DNA of 8,383 bases from Campylobacterales bacterium (GTDB taxonomy: Bacteria > Campylobacterota > Campylobacteria > Campylobacterales > QNZT01). The stretch is taken from positions 1 to 8,383 of the forward strand of contig JALULO010000196.1 in NCBI GenBank assembly GCA_027056215.1, in the 5' to 3' direction. Of this stretch, positions 1 to 6,439 are shown in pieces. Positions within the stretch are counted from its first letter, which is position 1. The number at the start of each line of letters is the position of its first letter. Both the position numbers and the translations under genes were made by a program. The notes under the pieces were generated by a model that saw only the letters and a program-made list of their open reading frames with translations, did no database searches and had not been told where the DNA came from.

Positions 1-417
1 GGGTAAATTTTCCTGATTTACAACAAGTGAATGATATCTTGTTGCGGTAAACTCTTTTGGTAAATCTCTAAAAACACATGTAGGCTCTACGACTTCCATA
101 GTAGATGTTTTTCCATGCATAAGATTTGTAGCACGTATAATCTCACCACCAAAACTCTGCGCGATACTCTGATGCCCAAGACATATCCCTAAAATAGGCA
201 ATTTATCTTTAAAATAATCAATCACATCTAAACTCACACCCGCTTCATCTGGCGTTGCAGGTCCTGGAGATATGATGATTTTTTCAGGGTTTAAGGCTTC
301 AATCTCTTCAATATTCATCTCATCGTTTCGTATGACTTTGAGATTTGCACCAAGTTCGAGACAATACTGCACTATGTTATATGTAAAACTATCGTAATTA
401 TCTATCATTAATATCAT
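1..417 (-). CDS. trpG: TrpG/PabA-type glutamine amidotransferase, 3'-truncated by window edge
   Basis: This is the glutaminase subunit that releases ammonia from glutamine for anthranilate synthase (TrpE) or aminodeoxychorismate synthase (PabB), in the cytoplasm. The visible 139 residues begin MILMIDNYDSFTYNIVQY, the signature start of this family. They contain the oxyanion-loop PGP motif (about 51-53), the nucleophile elbow GICLGHQ with catalytic Cys79, an HGK motif at 101-103 and a YHSL motif at 128-131. The family is usually near 190 residues, so about 50 are missing, including the catalytic His and Glu. The ATG at 417 gives the typical N-terminus; Met4 is a less likely alternative. No good Shine-Dalgarno sequence precedes it. 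The gene starts 24 nt after the stop of the sugar transferase, so cotranscription is possible. The sequence alone does not separate TrpG from PabA, and many bacteria use one protein for both roles. Confidence 0.93.
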   Translation of the reverse strand, partial: MILMIDNYDSFTYNIVQYCLELGANLKVIRNDEMNIEEIEALNPEKIIISPGPATPDEAGVSLDVIDYFKDKLPILGICLGHQSIAQSFGGEIIRATNLMHGKTSTMEVVEPTCVFRDLPKEFTATRYHSLVVNQENLP

Positions 418-441
418 GTGATTATTTTACTGTTTGTTTGA

Positions 442-1800
442 TTAATAACTACCCTTGCGCGCCAAAACAATCGCAGCAGTTTTAACTAAAATCATAATGT
501 CAAGTTCCATAGACCAGTTACGCACATACCAGACATCTAGTCTTACTCGTTCATCATATGATATATCATTTCGTCCACTCACTTGCCAAAGACCGGTAAT
601 ACCTGGTTTGACAGCAGAAAAATAATTAAAAAACTCTCCATATTTTACAACTTCATCTTCGATAATTGGACGAGGTCCTACTAATGACATCTTACCCTGA
701 AAAACATTGTATAACTGAGGTAATTCATCCAGCGATGTACGTCGTAAAAACTTTCCTATCTTTGTGATACGAGGATCATCTTTGAGTTTAAACTCTCTCT
801 CCCACTCTGCTTTTAGAATAGGATCATTTTCAAGTATCTCTTCAAGTATCTCCTCTGCATTGATCCTCATCGTACGAAATTTGTAAATATGAAAACTTTT
901 ACCATCTTTGCCGATACGTTTTTGCTTATATAAAGGATCTCCTTTTGTAGATATATAGACAATCACATACAATAACAAAAGAAGAGGTAAAAAGAGAATA
1001 AATAAAACAATAGAAAGCACTTTATCAAAAATTGCTTTAATCGTGATCTCTCCTGAATGAAGAAGTTTGTTTTTGATATAGAGTGCTAGACCTTTGTGAT
1101 TGATAGAGTTAAAAAATTCAGAATTGATCAAAGGTAACTTTGAAATCTTTGGCAATACATAAACCCGACTAATACGATGCAAAATTTGATTAACAGTCTG
1201 AAATGTCTTATCAGTAGCTTCATCACATAACGAAACAACCACAGCATAATAAGGATAAGAGTTAATCAATCCCTGAATCTTTCGTTGTGTTGATTCATCG
1301 CTAATATCATCTGAGACAACTTTATGCAAAACATTAAATCCAAAAGAGTTGTCCTTGACAAACCAATTTTTTACATCCTCCTCTCCTGCTTTATCACATA
1401 TCACAAGAATATTTTCGCGAAATCGATCATATTGCATAAATTTACGTTTCAAAAAATAAACACCTATAGGAATCAACATATTTAAACCAAAAAACAAAAG
1501 TACAATACTACGAGAATAATAGATAGAAGAGCGTGAAAAAAATATAATCAAGGTGATAAGAATCAAAGCTAGAAAATTTGCTTTTTCGATATACATAAAC
1601 TCCATCGACATCACCATACGTTTTGACAATAAACGATAATAGGCATACAAAAGAAGATACACAGGAATCATCCAAAGATATTTTAGAAAATAATGGCTAG
1701 ATGGATCTTTTATAAAAGTATATGCAATCAACAATGAAGCTACAAGATTCACAACGAGCAAAAAAAGGAAAATCATAAACTTCAATATAGAATACTGCAC
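442..1800 (-). CDS. wbaP: WbaP/WcaJ-type undecaprenyl-phosphate sugar phosphotransferase
   Basis: This integral membrane enzyme starts glycan assembly by moving a hexose-1-phosphate (Gal-1-P or Glc-1-P) from a UDP-sugar to undecaprenyl phosphate at the inner membrane. At 452 aa it has the full length of the polytopic class. About four N-terminal transmembrane helices (roughly 8-30, 39-57, 76-90 and 97-117) are followed by a cytosolic nucleotide-fold linker. A membrane-inserted hydrophobic helix (about 260-284) leads into the catalytic bacterial sugar transferase domain. Visible motifs are KFRTM (307-311), the catalytic Asp-Glu dyad in SLDELPQ (358-359), VGPRP (374-378) and PGITGLWQVSGR (399-410). 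The C-terminus ends KGSY, close to the KGAY/DGAY ending of WbaP proteins. The start is GTG at 1800, with a weak GGA 6 nt upstream and no in-frame ATG between it and the upstream in-frame TAA. Donor sugar specificity cannot be read from the sequence. It is the last recognisable glycan gene before trpG. Confidence 0.93.
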   Translation of the reverse strand: MQYSILKFMIFLFLLVVNLVASLLIAYTFIKDPSSHYFLKYLWMIPVYLLLYAYYRLLSKRMVMSMEFMYIEKANFLALILITLIIFFSRSSIYYSRSIVLLFFGLNMLIPIGVYFLKRKFMQYDRFRENILVICDKAGEEDVKNWFVKDNSFGFNVLHKVVSDDISDESTQRKIQGLINSYPYYAVVVSLCDEATDKTFQTVNQILHRISRVYVLPKISKLPLINSEFFNSINHKGLALYIKNKLLHSGEITIKAIFDKVLSIVLFILFLPLLLLLYVIVYISTKGDPLYKQKRIGKDGKSFHIYKFRTMRINAEEILEEILENDPILKAEWEREFKLKDDPRITKIGKFLRRTSLDELPQLYNVFQGKMSLVGPRPIIEDEVVKYGEFFNYFSAVKPGITGLWQVSGRNDISYDERVRLDVWYVRNWSMELDIMILVKTAAIVLARKGSY

Positions 1801-1833
1801 TTTTTGTCCATTAAATTTAAAATATTTAAATAC

Positions 1834-1842
1834 ATTGTAGCA
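1834..1842 (-). promoter_or_regulatory. Possible extended -10 promoter element for the sugar transferase gene
   Basis: Read on the minus strand, the 72-nt gap upstream of the GTG start holds TGC followed by TACAAT. This matches an extended -10 box (TGn plus five of six bases of TATAAT) and would leave a leader of about 25-30 nt. The best -35 hexamer at 17-nt spacing (TTTTCC) is poor. Extended -10 promoters without a clear -35 are common in Campylobacterota. The rest of the gap is nearly pure A/T and shows no other signal. This is a pattern match only. Confidence 0.35.
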
Positions 1843-1872
1843 AAGGACTACTTTTAGGAAAATTATTTTGAC

Positions 1873-2337
1873 TTACATACCCAAAATAATATTTATCTCA
1901 TCCAAATCAAACTCACTCGGATCAAAATCCTCATCTACATAAAACTCATCCAAAGTTTCACTATCACCTTCTTTATAAGCTTTTACAATGGTATTGTATG
2001 CCCAGATGCCACCTATATCTTCAAGAGAACCTCTTCCTTTTCCTTTGATGCATCTTGGATAATACACATCATCCTCTTTTTCTAAAATAGCTTCAAGTTT
2101 TATCTCATGTTCCCAATAATCTCCAAAATCATAAATATAATTTATCTTATCGCCTATTTCTGTCAAATCCTGCGATACGGTAAATTCATCTTGATTTTCA
2201 GTGAAATCAAGCTCAAACTCCAAATCCGAATAGATACCTGTTTTGGTTTTAAACTCATGCAGATGTCCACCATACCAATCAAAAATATCTTGGATAATCA
2301 TATGAATACTTTTATAAGTCATATCATCTTCGACCAA
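1873..2337 (-). CDS. pRiA4b ORF-3-like domain protein (C-terminal half of a split SEC-C/pRiA4b gene)
   Basis: The product belongs to the plasmid pRiA4b ORF-3-like family, whose function is unknown and which turns up on plasmids and mobile elements. Recognisable family motifs are HLHEF (25-29), YDFGDYWEH (69-77), and a block from YPRC to LEDIGG (93-110). The C-terminus is acidic (FDPSEFDLDEIN). The listed start is a TTG at 2337. An ATG at 2322 is a real alternative, because it overlaps the upstream gene's TGA as ATGA, and it would give 149 aa. Neither start is natural for the family: the same frame stays open upstream to 2406 and encodes LPQLKISIKGAKPPIWRRVL, the conserved N-terminal strand and PPIWRR motif. 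That stretch has no ATG/GTG/TTG start, so it is reachable only by a frame change from the upstream gene. The protein is probably either the tail of a frameshifted 637-aa protein or an N-terminally clipped, translationally coupled product. Confidence 0.8.
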   Translation of the reverse strand: MVEDDMTYKSIHMIIQDIFDWYGGHLHEFKTKTGIYSDLEFELDFTENQDEFTVSQDLTEIGDKINYIYDFGDYWEHEIKLEAILEKEDDVYYPRCIKGKGRGSLEDIGGIWAYNTIVKAYKEGDSETLDEFYVDEDFDPSEFDLDEINIILGM

Positions 2338-2406
2338 AACTCTTCTCCAAATAGGAGGTTTTGCACCTTTGATACTGATTTTGAGCTGGGGTAAATTTTT
2401 GTAGTA
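2319..2406 (-). other. Frameshift junction between the SEC-C and pRiA4b reading frames
   Basis: Two frames overlap here. The upstream SEC-C frame runs through codons ACA AAA ATT TAC and stops at TGA 2321-2319. The -1 frame opens at 2406 (after a TAG at 2409-2407) and encodes NLPQLKISIKGAKPPIWRR, the conserved pRiA4b N-terminus, then continues to the stop at 1873. The natural switch point is the A5 run at 2396-2400: a sixth A, or a one-base backward slip on AAA, gives TTK-NLPQLK without a gap. A mutation, an assembly error or a functional frameshift would all fit. Confidence 0.8.
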
Positions 2407-3785
2407 CTACTCACATGTGGAAGAGAAATGGAAACATCTTTTTTCTCTCTAAGTACAATATAATCTTTTAAAAACATATCTTTTGCATTTTGCCCCAAAC
2501 TGATACCTTTGGTAGCAATCAAACCATCATAAATAACTCTTCCCTTAAAAGGTAACAATAACATAGAAAGCATCTTATCTTGAACAGAAAGCTCATAAAG
2601 ACTATCATACAAATCATAAACATAATAGTAACTATCCCCATCAATATCCCAAACCAAAGCTCCAAAAGGAGCACCCTTATAGATGAAAAATTTATCACCA
2701 TTGAGTCGATATCTCTTCCACTCCTGTAAAATCTGTAGATTTACTTTGCTAACCCTATTTGAAGCGATAAAATCATCAACAATTCTATCAAAATTGTCCA
2801 ACAAAAATCCACGGATATGCAAAATGTAGTTATTATCAACTATCTCATCATCAAAATGATATCTGCCATCACTATCTCTTCTATATATTTTTTTATACTT
2901 TTTACCCGACATTTCAGATAAAAGTTTACTTGTAAAATCTATCAACCGCGTCCATATAGCATAAAATTCATTGATATCTTTTTCGGAGAGTGGGAAATGT
3001 GAAGCCATAGGCAGATCTAACTCATCTAGTGGATTTACATCTTTTTCACCCTGTTTGTTCATGCAACATTTTTTATATTTTTTACCACTTCCACATGGAC
3101 ATGGTTCATTTCGACCAACTTTTGTAACTTTTTTTTGCTCACCTCTAGGAACAAAATGTTTGTCTTCATCTATCCTATCCAACTCATCTTTTCTAGCCCC
3201 ATCTAAAATATAAACAAAAGAGTTAACCAAGATAAAATTTGCCCTTAAAGTTTCAAGATCATCTCTCTCAACTTCGCCCTCATGCATAGCAATTGAAGCA
3301 GAGATTAAGACCGTCATCACTAACTTAAGATCTTCGCCCAATATATCTCTTATATAATCATCATCTGATAAAAGCTCCACATCTATCTCATAAACTTCTA
3401 TAGTTTTTGCCAAAATCTTATCTATACTTTGCAACAGTATTTGGTCACAATCTTTACTCTCACTACATAGTGCTTCAAATAGTGGCTGCACCTCTTTATC
3501 AAAAATATTATTATCCTCTATAGTGTCAAAGGAATTTATAAAGCCAATCGAACCATTTGTAAAATCGTTATATTCCATCAAAAAAGCATTTATATCATCC
3601 ATGCTTTCAAAATTACAATCTTTCATAATATTTTCTATATTTTGAGTTACATTATTCTCATACGGATCTATAAGTTCCGTAATTGATTTGAAAAAGATTT
3701 CTAAAACAGAACTTTTTACGCCATTTTTTCGTAAAGTCTTACTAAACTGTTTTACATATTTTGGAGTTAATGGTTTTATATGCAT
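2319..3785 (-). CDS. SEC-C zinc-motif protein, N-terminal part of a probable SEC-C/pRiA4b fusion
   Basis: This 488-aa protein of unknown function carries a clear SEC-C zinc-binding motif at about residues 224-242 (GRNEPCPCGSGKKYKKCCM), with metal ligands Cys229, Cys231, Cys240 and Cys241. That motif is known from the SecA C-terminus and from many accessory proteins. Residues 1-210 are acidic and mostly helical. Residues 360-450 form a mixed region with runs such as LLPFKGRVIYDGL. No signal peptide or membrane helix is seen, so it should be cytoplasmic. The ATG at 3785 has an AAGAGA-like ribosome site about 6 nt upstream. The last 25 residues, after Lys463, read as low-complexity junk (YPSSKSVSKVQNLLFGEE). 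The -1 frame across those bases instead encodes the conserved start of the pRiA4b domain. Adding one A to the A5 run at 2396-2400 joins the two reading frames into about 637 aa. The true C-terminus is therefore probably lost, or reached by slippage. Confidence 0.82.
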   Translation of the reverse strand: MHIKPLTPKYVKQFSKTLRKNGVKSSVLEIFFKSITELIDPYENNVTQNIENIMKDCNFESMDDINAFLMEYNDFTNGSIGFINSFDTIEDNNIFDKEVQPLFEALCSESKDCDQILLQSIDKILAKTIEVYEIDVELLSDDDYIRDILGEDLKLVMTVLISASIAMHEGEVERDDLETLRANFILVNSFVYILDGARKDELDRIDEDKHFVPRGEQKKVTKVGRNEPCPCGSGKKYKKCCMNKQGEKDVNPLDELDLPMASHFPLSEKDINEFYAIWTRLIDFTSKLLSEMSGKKYKKIYRRDSDGRYHFDDEIVDNNYILHIRGFLLDNFDRIVDDFIASNRVSKVNLQILQEWKRYRLNGDKFFIYKGAPFGALVWDIDGDSYYYVYDLYDSLYELSVQDKMLSMLLLPFKGRVIYDGLIATKGISLGQNAKDMFLKDYIVLREKKDVSISLPHVSSTTKIYPSSKSVSKVQNLLFGEEFWSKMI

Positions 3786-3854
3786 GGTTTCTCTTTTATA
3801 GTGGAATTTACAGAAGTTTTATCAAGATAACTCAAAGATAAATATTTAAGAAAA

Positions 3855-4778
3855 TTAGTAATGAAAATTTTTATGCAAAGAAAAAATCTTAACAAAATTT
3901 TGGGGAAGTTTATCGTAGTGGTATCCAAGCTTAAAAGCAATATATTTTGTCAACGAAAAAAGAACCGATTTCGGTATCGATAAAGGAACATTTGTGAACA
4001 GATATGCCAACTCCTTTTTTGCCTGTTTGACACCGGTTGACTCCGTTGAGTTATATTTGTTAACTTCATCTTGTATCCATCCATTTGTCTTAAAAAATAT
4101 ACCAATATCGAAATAACGTTTAAAAAGGTCCTTCACTGTATAACGGTGCGAATGCCACACTTTCGCATCTGCTGCATACGCCACTTTCTTCCCATCCAAA
4201 ATAGCCCGTGCCGCAAACTCCATATCTTCATTCATGATAAGCCCTTCTGTAAAGCCCCCTACTTCTTTAAAATAAGAAGCCCGATACATTGCACATGAGT
4301 TGGAGCAAAAGAAAGTCTTGATACCTAACGCTTTCAGATCCTCTTTGGATTTGACAATAGAAACAGGCGGATAGTTGGTCTCCCTCGCAAACTTTTCGAT
4401 CGGATCGGCATCTTCATGAGGAATCTGTCTGGCATAACTCACCACGACATTTTCATCCTCAAACGGTTTGAGAAAATTTTCGATAAGTTTGTCATCGTGC
4501 GGTAAAGCATCTTGTGTCATGAAAAGGTAAAAATCTGCTTCTTTCTGGAGAACGAGGTTTCGGGTGGTAGCGTGGTTGAAATCCGAACGAGAGATTTCAT
4601 GAACCTCCACACCTGTGTCTTTGGCAATCTGTACGGTATTATCTTCGGAAGCAGAGTCAATGATAAGTATTTTAGTGGAAACAGTCTGATCTGGTATCAA
4701 AGAGAGTTGTTTTTCAATCGTTTCAGATGCATCCAATACAGGCACAATACACAATACTTTAGCTTTAGTCACACTCAA
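3855..4778 (-). CDS. GT2 family glycosyltransferase, rhamnosyltransferase-like
   Basis: This inverting GT-A fold enzyme is likely to add rhamnose or another deoxysugar to a lipid-linked glycan on the cytoplasmic face of the membrane. An N-terminal Rossmann-like start (VLCIVPVLDASETIEKQL) is followed by IIDSASEDNT (39-48) and SDFNHATTRN (65-74). Next come TQDA (88-91), the DxD-equivalent metal site, and FFCSNSCAMYR (156-166). NEDMEFAAR (183-191) holds the acidic base region, and HSHRYT (209-214) precedes KRYFDIGIF. The FNH..TRN, TQDA and HSH combination is typical of RfbF/RfbG-like rhamnosyltransferases. At 307 aa it is a normal length. The TTG at 4778 overlaps the toxin stop as TTGA, but a GAGG lies only 4 nt from it. 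The GTG at 4772, about 10 nt from the same GAGG, may be the real start. The gene appears to share the TA promoter and looks richer in G+C than the SEC-C gene beside it. The exact acceptor and donor are not determinable. Confidence 0.88.
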   Translation of the reverse strand: MSVTKAKVLCIVPVLDASETIEKQLSLIPDQTVSTKILIIDSASEDNTVQIAKDTGVEVHEISRSDFNHATTRNLVLQKEADFYLFMTQDALPHDDKLIENFLKPFEDENVVVSYARQIPHEDADPIEKFARETNYPPVSIVKSKEDLKALGIKTFFCSNSCAMYRASYFKEVGGFTEGLIMNEDMEFAARAILDGKKVAYAADAKVWHSHRYTVKDLFKRYFDIGIFFKTNGWIQDEVNKYNSTESTGVKQAKKELAYLFTNVPLSIPKSVLFSLTKYIAFKLGYHYDKLPQNFVKIFSLHKNFHY

Positions 4779-5050
4779 TAAACCTCATCACGGTGACCTA
4801 TATCGATCAATACTATTTTCCCATATTCGATGATACAATCAATCGCAATCCGATAGGTGATATTGATAGAGACACTACAAATTCCCTCCAGCCTGCCCTG
4901 TAGCTTGTGTAGTCTCAAAGAGGGATGAAAAGGATCTACCTCCAAAAGCTTTAAAGTCTTTTCATACTGCTTCAATAAATCTCTGTGCTTTTTGATAAAC
5001 CTAGTAGCTTTTTTGTTATAGCTTTTAAGATAGATCAGCTTATATGTCAT
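4775..5050 (-). CDS. RelE/ParE-superfamily toxin, YafQ-like
   Basis: This is the toxin of a type II toxin-antitoxin pair, expected to be a ribosome-dependent mRNA endonuclease when free of its antitoxin. At 91 aa it has the compact size of the superfamily. An N-terminal strand and a basic helix (SYNKKATRFIKKHRDLLKQY) are followed by HPSLRLHKLQGRLEG (42-56). The core strand SINITYRIAI (61-70) holds the candidate catalytic Arg67, and the C-terminal GHRDEVY holds His86 and Tyr91. These positions fit known YafQ/RelE active sites, so the toxin looks intact. The ATG at 5050 lies inside the antitoxin gene, an 11-nt overlap, and implies coupled translation. The stop overlaps the TTG start of the glycosyltransferase. 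The exact subfamily (YafQ, RelE or YoeB) is uncertain. Confidence 0.85.
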   Translation of the reverse strand: MTYKLIYLKSYNKKATRFIKKHRDLLKQYEKTLKLLEVDPFHPSLRLHKLQGRLEGICSVSINITYRIAIDCIIEYGKIVLIDIGHRDEVY

Positions 5051-5294
5051 GTAATATTCTTTTGATATGCTCTTCTACACTCTCCTCAATATACTGCTTT
5101 TGGGATAACTCTTTTTTTGCCTGGATCAGTGCACTTTCCAGTTCACATTCACGCAGATAGTTGTACTTTTCGATATCCAATACTACATACTTTTGCTTAC
5201 CCCTTAAAGTAATAATCGCTTCATCGCCTTTTTCAAGAAGTGCATCGATAGCAGAGATACCTTTTGTTTTTAGGTCATTTGCCGGTATGGTCAT
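5040..5294 (-). CDS. Phd/YefM-type antitoxin
   Basis: This is the antitoxin of the pair: a DNA-binding protein expected to neutralise the downstream RelE-like toxin and to repress its own promoter. The 84-aa product has a Phd/YefM-like N-terminal domain. MTIPANDLKTKGISAIDALL is followed by the beta-hairpin EAIITLRGKQKYVVLDIEKY, the region that forms the dimeric DNA-binding fold. The C-terminal half (about 50-84) is a charged helical tail of the sort that wraps the toxin. The ATG at 5294 is supported by an AAAGGA ribosome site with a 6-nt spacer and by the family N-terminus. The gene precedes and overlaps the toxin, the usual order. Autoregulation is inferred from the family. Confidence 0.85.
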   Translation of the reverse strand: MTIPANDLKTKGISAIDALLEKGDEAIITLRGKQKYVVLDIEKYNYLRECELESALIQAKKELSQKQYIEESVEEHIKRILHDI

Positions 5295-5312
5295 ATCGTA
5301 TCCTTTATCGTA
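5294..5312 (-). repeat. 7-bp direct repeat in the antitoxin leader, possible operator
   Basis: The heptamer TACGATA occurs twice on the minus strand with a 12-bp period (5312-5306 and 5300-5294). It flanks the antitoxin ribosome-binding site and ends at the A of the ATG. Phd/YefM repressors usually bind palindromes over the promoter, so this could be an operator half-site pair or chance. Confidence 0.35.
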
Positions 5313-5323
5313 CTGTTAAGCGT

Positions 5324-5352
5324 ATTATAGAGTTTTTTGGGAAGGATGTCAA
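5324..5352 (-). promoter_or_regulatory. Consensus sigma70 promoter of the toxin-antitoxin operon
   Basis: Read on the minus strand, a perfect TTGACA -35 (5352-5347) and a perfect TATAAT -10 (5329-5324) are separated by exactly 17 nt, the ideal consensus arrangement. Transcription would begin near 5317, about 20-25 nt before the antitoxin ATG. The AAATATTT palindrome just upstream of the -35 could add to activity. This is the only full-consensus promoter I found in the window. It likely drives the antitoxin, the toxin and the overlapping glycosyltransferase. Confidence 0.85.
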
Positions 5353-5423
5353 ATATTTGCTATTTTCCCAGGATATCACAGAATAGTTACCCTTGAGATA
5401 AAATCACAACTTCAAATATAAAT

Positions 5424-6437
5424 CTACTTTTTTTTGGGTTTAAAACGCATCATTGGTTTTTCTACAAAATGCCAAGACATTATTGCAAATGCCATTGTTA
5501 TGATAAAACCACTTATTAAATACCAAAACAAGGGAATTTCGGGGAAAAGATAAATAATAGATTGTTGTACAGGAAAAGCATAAATATAAAAACCATACGA
5601 ATAGTCAGCCTTATTAAAAACTGAAAGAAAGTGTGCATTTGAAAAACCAAATGAAAGCACTAAAAATGGTACAAGCCCCAAAGCCATAACCGCATATAGA
5701 TGATGCCACTGATAAATAAAAGTTAGAAACAGTAGCCCAATCACAAAAGTTTCAAAAGAAAAGTATCTCTTGATATTCCAGTGGTACATTGTCGCACCAG
5801 CCCAGAAGAATGTACCAACTATAAAAACTTGTCTTAAATCTGTACCATATATTACTACCATATCAGGAGTCACTCTTGCCCAAATAACTGTCACCAATGC
5901 AAAAATAATAAACGTCATCAAAACAACATATTTGATATGCTTTTTAGACTGCGCAAATACCGCAACTAAGATATACATAAAAAACTCTACAGGCAAAGAC
6001 CAAAGCGAACCATTTACAGCATTTGGAACATGATTATGCTCAAAAACACCGGGTAAATAATATGATATATGTAAAAAAGTATTCTCAAAATATCTGCTAA
6101 GAAAAGGGCTGGCGAAGTATTCTTTCAAAGGCGAAGTTGTAAAAACTGGCCCCAACACAAAGATCGATAAAACAACTACCACAAACAAAGCGGGGAAAAT
6201 CCGCAATGCCCTTTTAATAAAATACCTTTTTAAAGAAGGATCCAAATCCCAGCTCATAGAGATTAAATATCCACTTATAGAAAAAAATATAAAAAGTCCA
6301 AGTTCATGCGTCAGTGAGGTATGTAATGATGCCTGTTTCCCAGACAACACAAAACTATGTCCATAAAAGACAAGAAAGGCAGCAAAAAGTCTTATAAAAT
6401 TAAAATGATTCGCTTCATGCTTTGTTTGAATATACAT
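5424..6437 (-). CDS. Acyltransferase 3 family membrane O-acyltransferase (OafA-like)
   Basis: This polytopic inner-membrane enzyme is likely to transfer an acetyl or other acyl group to the sugars of the polysaccharide made by this locus. Its 337 aa match a stand-alone acyltransferase-3 domain without the extra SGNH domain. The N-terminus reads NFIRLFAAFLVFYGHSF (13-29), with catalytic His27. It continues with FFSISGYLIS (51-60), FIKRALRIFPALF (73-85, the conserved arginine pair), NGSLWSLPVEFFMY (142-155, with Glu151), SYGFYIYAFPVQQ (280-292) and the closing VEKP (325-328). About ten hydrophobic helices span the protein, and the tail KPKKK is cytoplasmic-looking. The ATG at 6437 lies 2 nt after the upstream GT stop with no good ribosome site, so translational coupling is likely. 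The acyl group and the acceptor position cannot be told. Confidence 0.93.
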   Translation of the reverse strand: MYIQTKHEANHFNFIRLFAAFLVFYGHSFVLSGKQASLHTSLTHELGLFIFFSISGYLISMSWDLDPSLKRYFIKRALRIFPALFVVVVLSIFVLGPVFTTSPLKEYFASPFLSRYFENTFLHISYYLPGVFEHNHVPNAVNGSLWSLPVEFFMYILVAVFAQSKKHIKYVVLMTFIIFALVTVIWARVTPDMVVIYGTDLRQVFIVGTFFWAGATMYHWNIKRYFSFETFVIGLLFLTFIYQWHHLYAVMALGLVPFLVLSFGFSNAHFLSVFNKADYSYGFYIYAFPVQQSIIYLFPEIPLFWYLISGFIITMAFAIMSWHFVEKPMMRFKPKKK

Positions 6438-6439
6438 AC

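Noticed and set aside
1801..1872. AT-only inverted repeats (AAATATTT, TTTAAA) as a terminator of the pRiA4b gene
   Set aside because: The stems contain no G/C pairs and would be too weak; such patterns are expected by chance in AT-rich DNA.
2392..2398. AAATTTA, which resembles a canonical -1 slippery heptamer, on the minus strand at the SEC-C/pRiA4b junction
   Set aside because: The heptamer is in the wrong phase: its zero-frame codons AAT TTA belong to the pRiA4b frame, not to the incoming SEC-C frame. No stimulatory stem was seen just downstream. The A5 run is the better switch point.
2971..3213. Plus-strand open frame of 80 codons opposite the SEC-C motif
   Set aside because: It is antisense to a well-supported gene, has no recognisable family and no promoter or ribosome site.
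3791..3825. TTGATA and TATAAA hexamers on the minus strand upstream of the SEC-C gene as a promoter
   Set aside because: The spacer is 19 nt, the -35 is imperfect, and the -10 lies so close to the ATG that almost no leader with the ribosome site would remain.
4512..4781. Plus-strand open frame of 89 codons opposite the rhamnosyltransferase N-terminus
   Set aside because: It mirrors conserved GT2 motifs on the other strand and has no independent coding signal.
5295..5423. Search for a terminator after the acyltransferase gene
   Set aside because: The gap has no stable GC-rich stem followed by a T run. A TGTGAT direct repeat about 25 nt apart was noticed but has no clear meaning.
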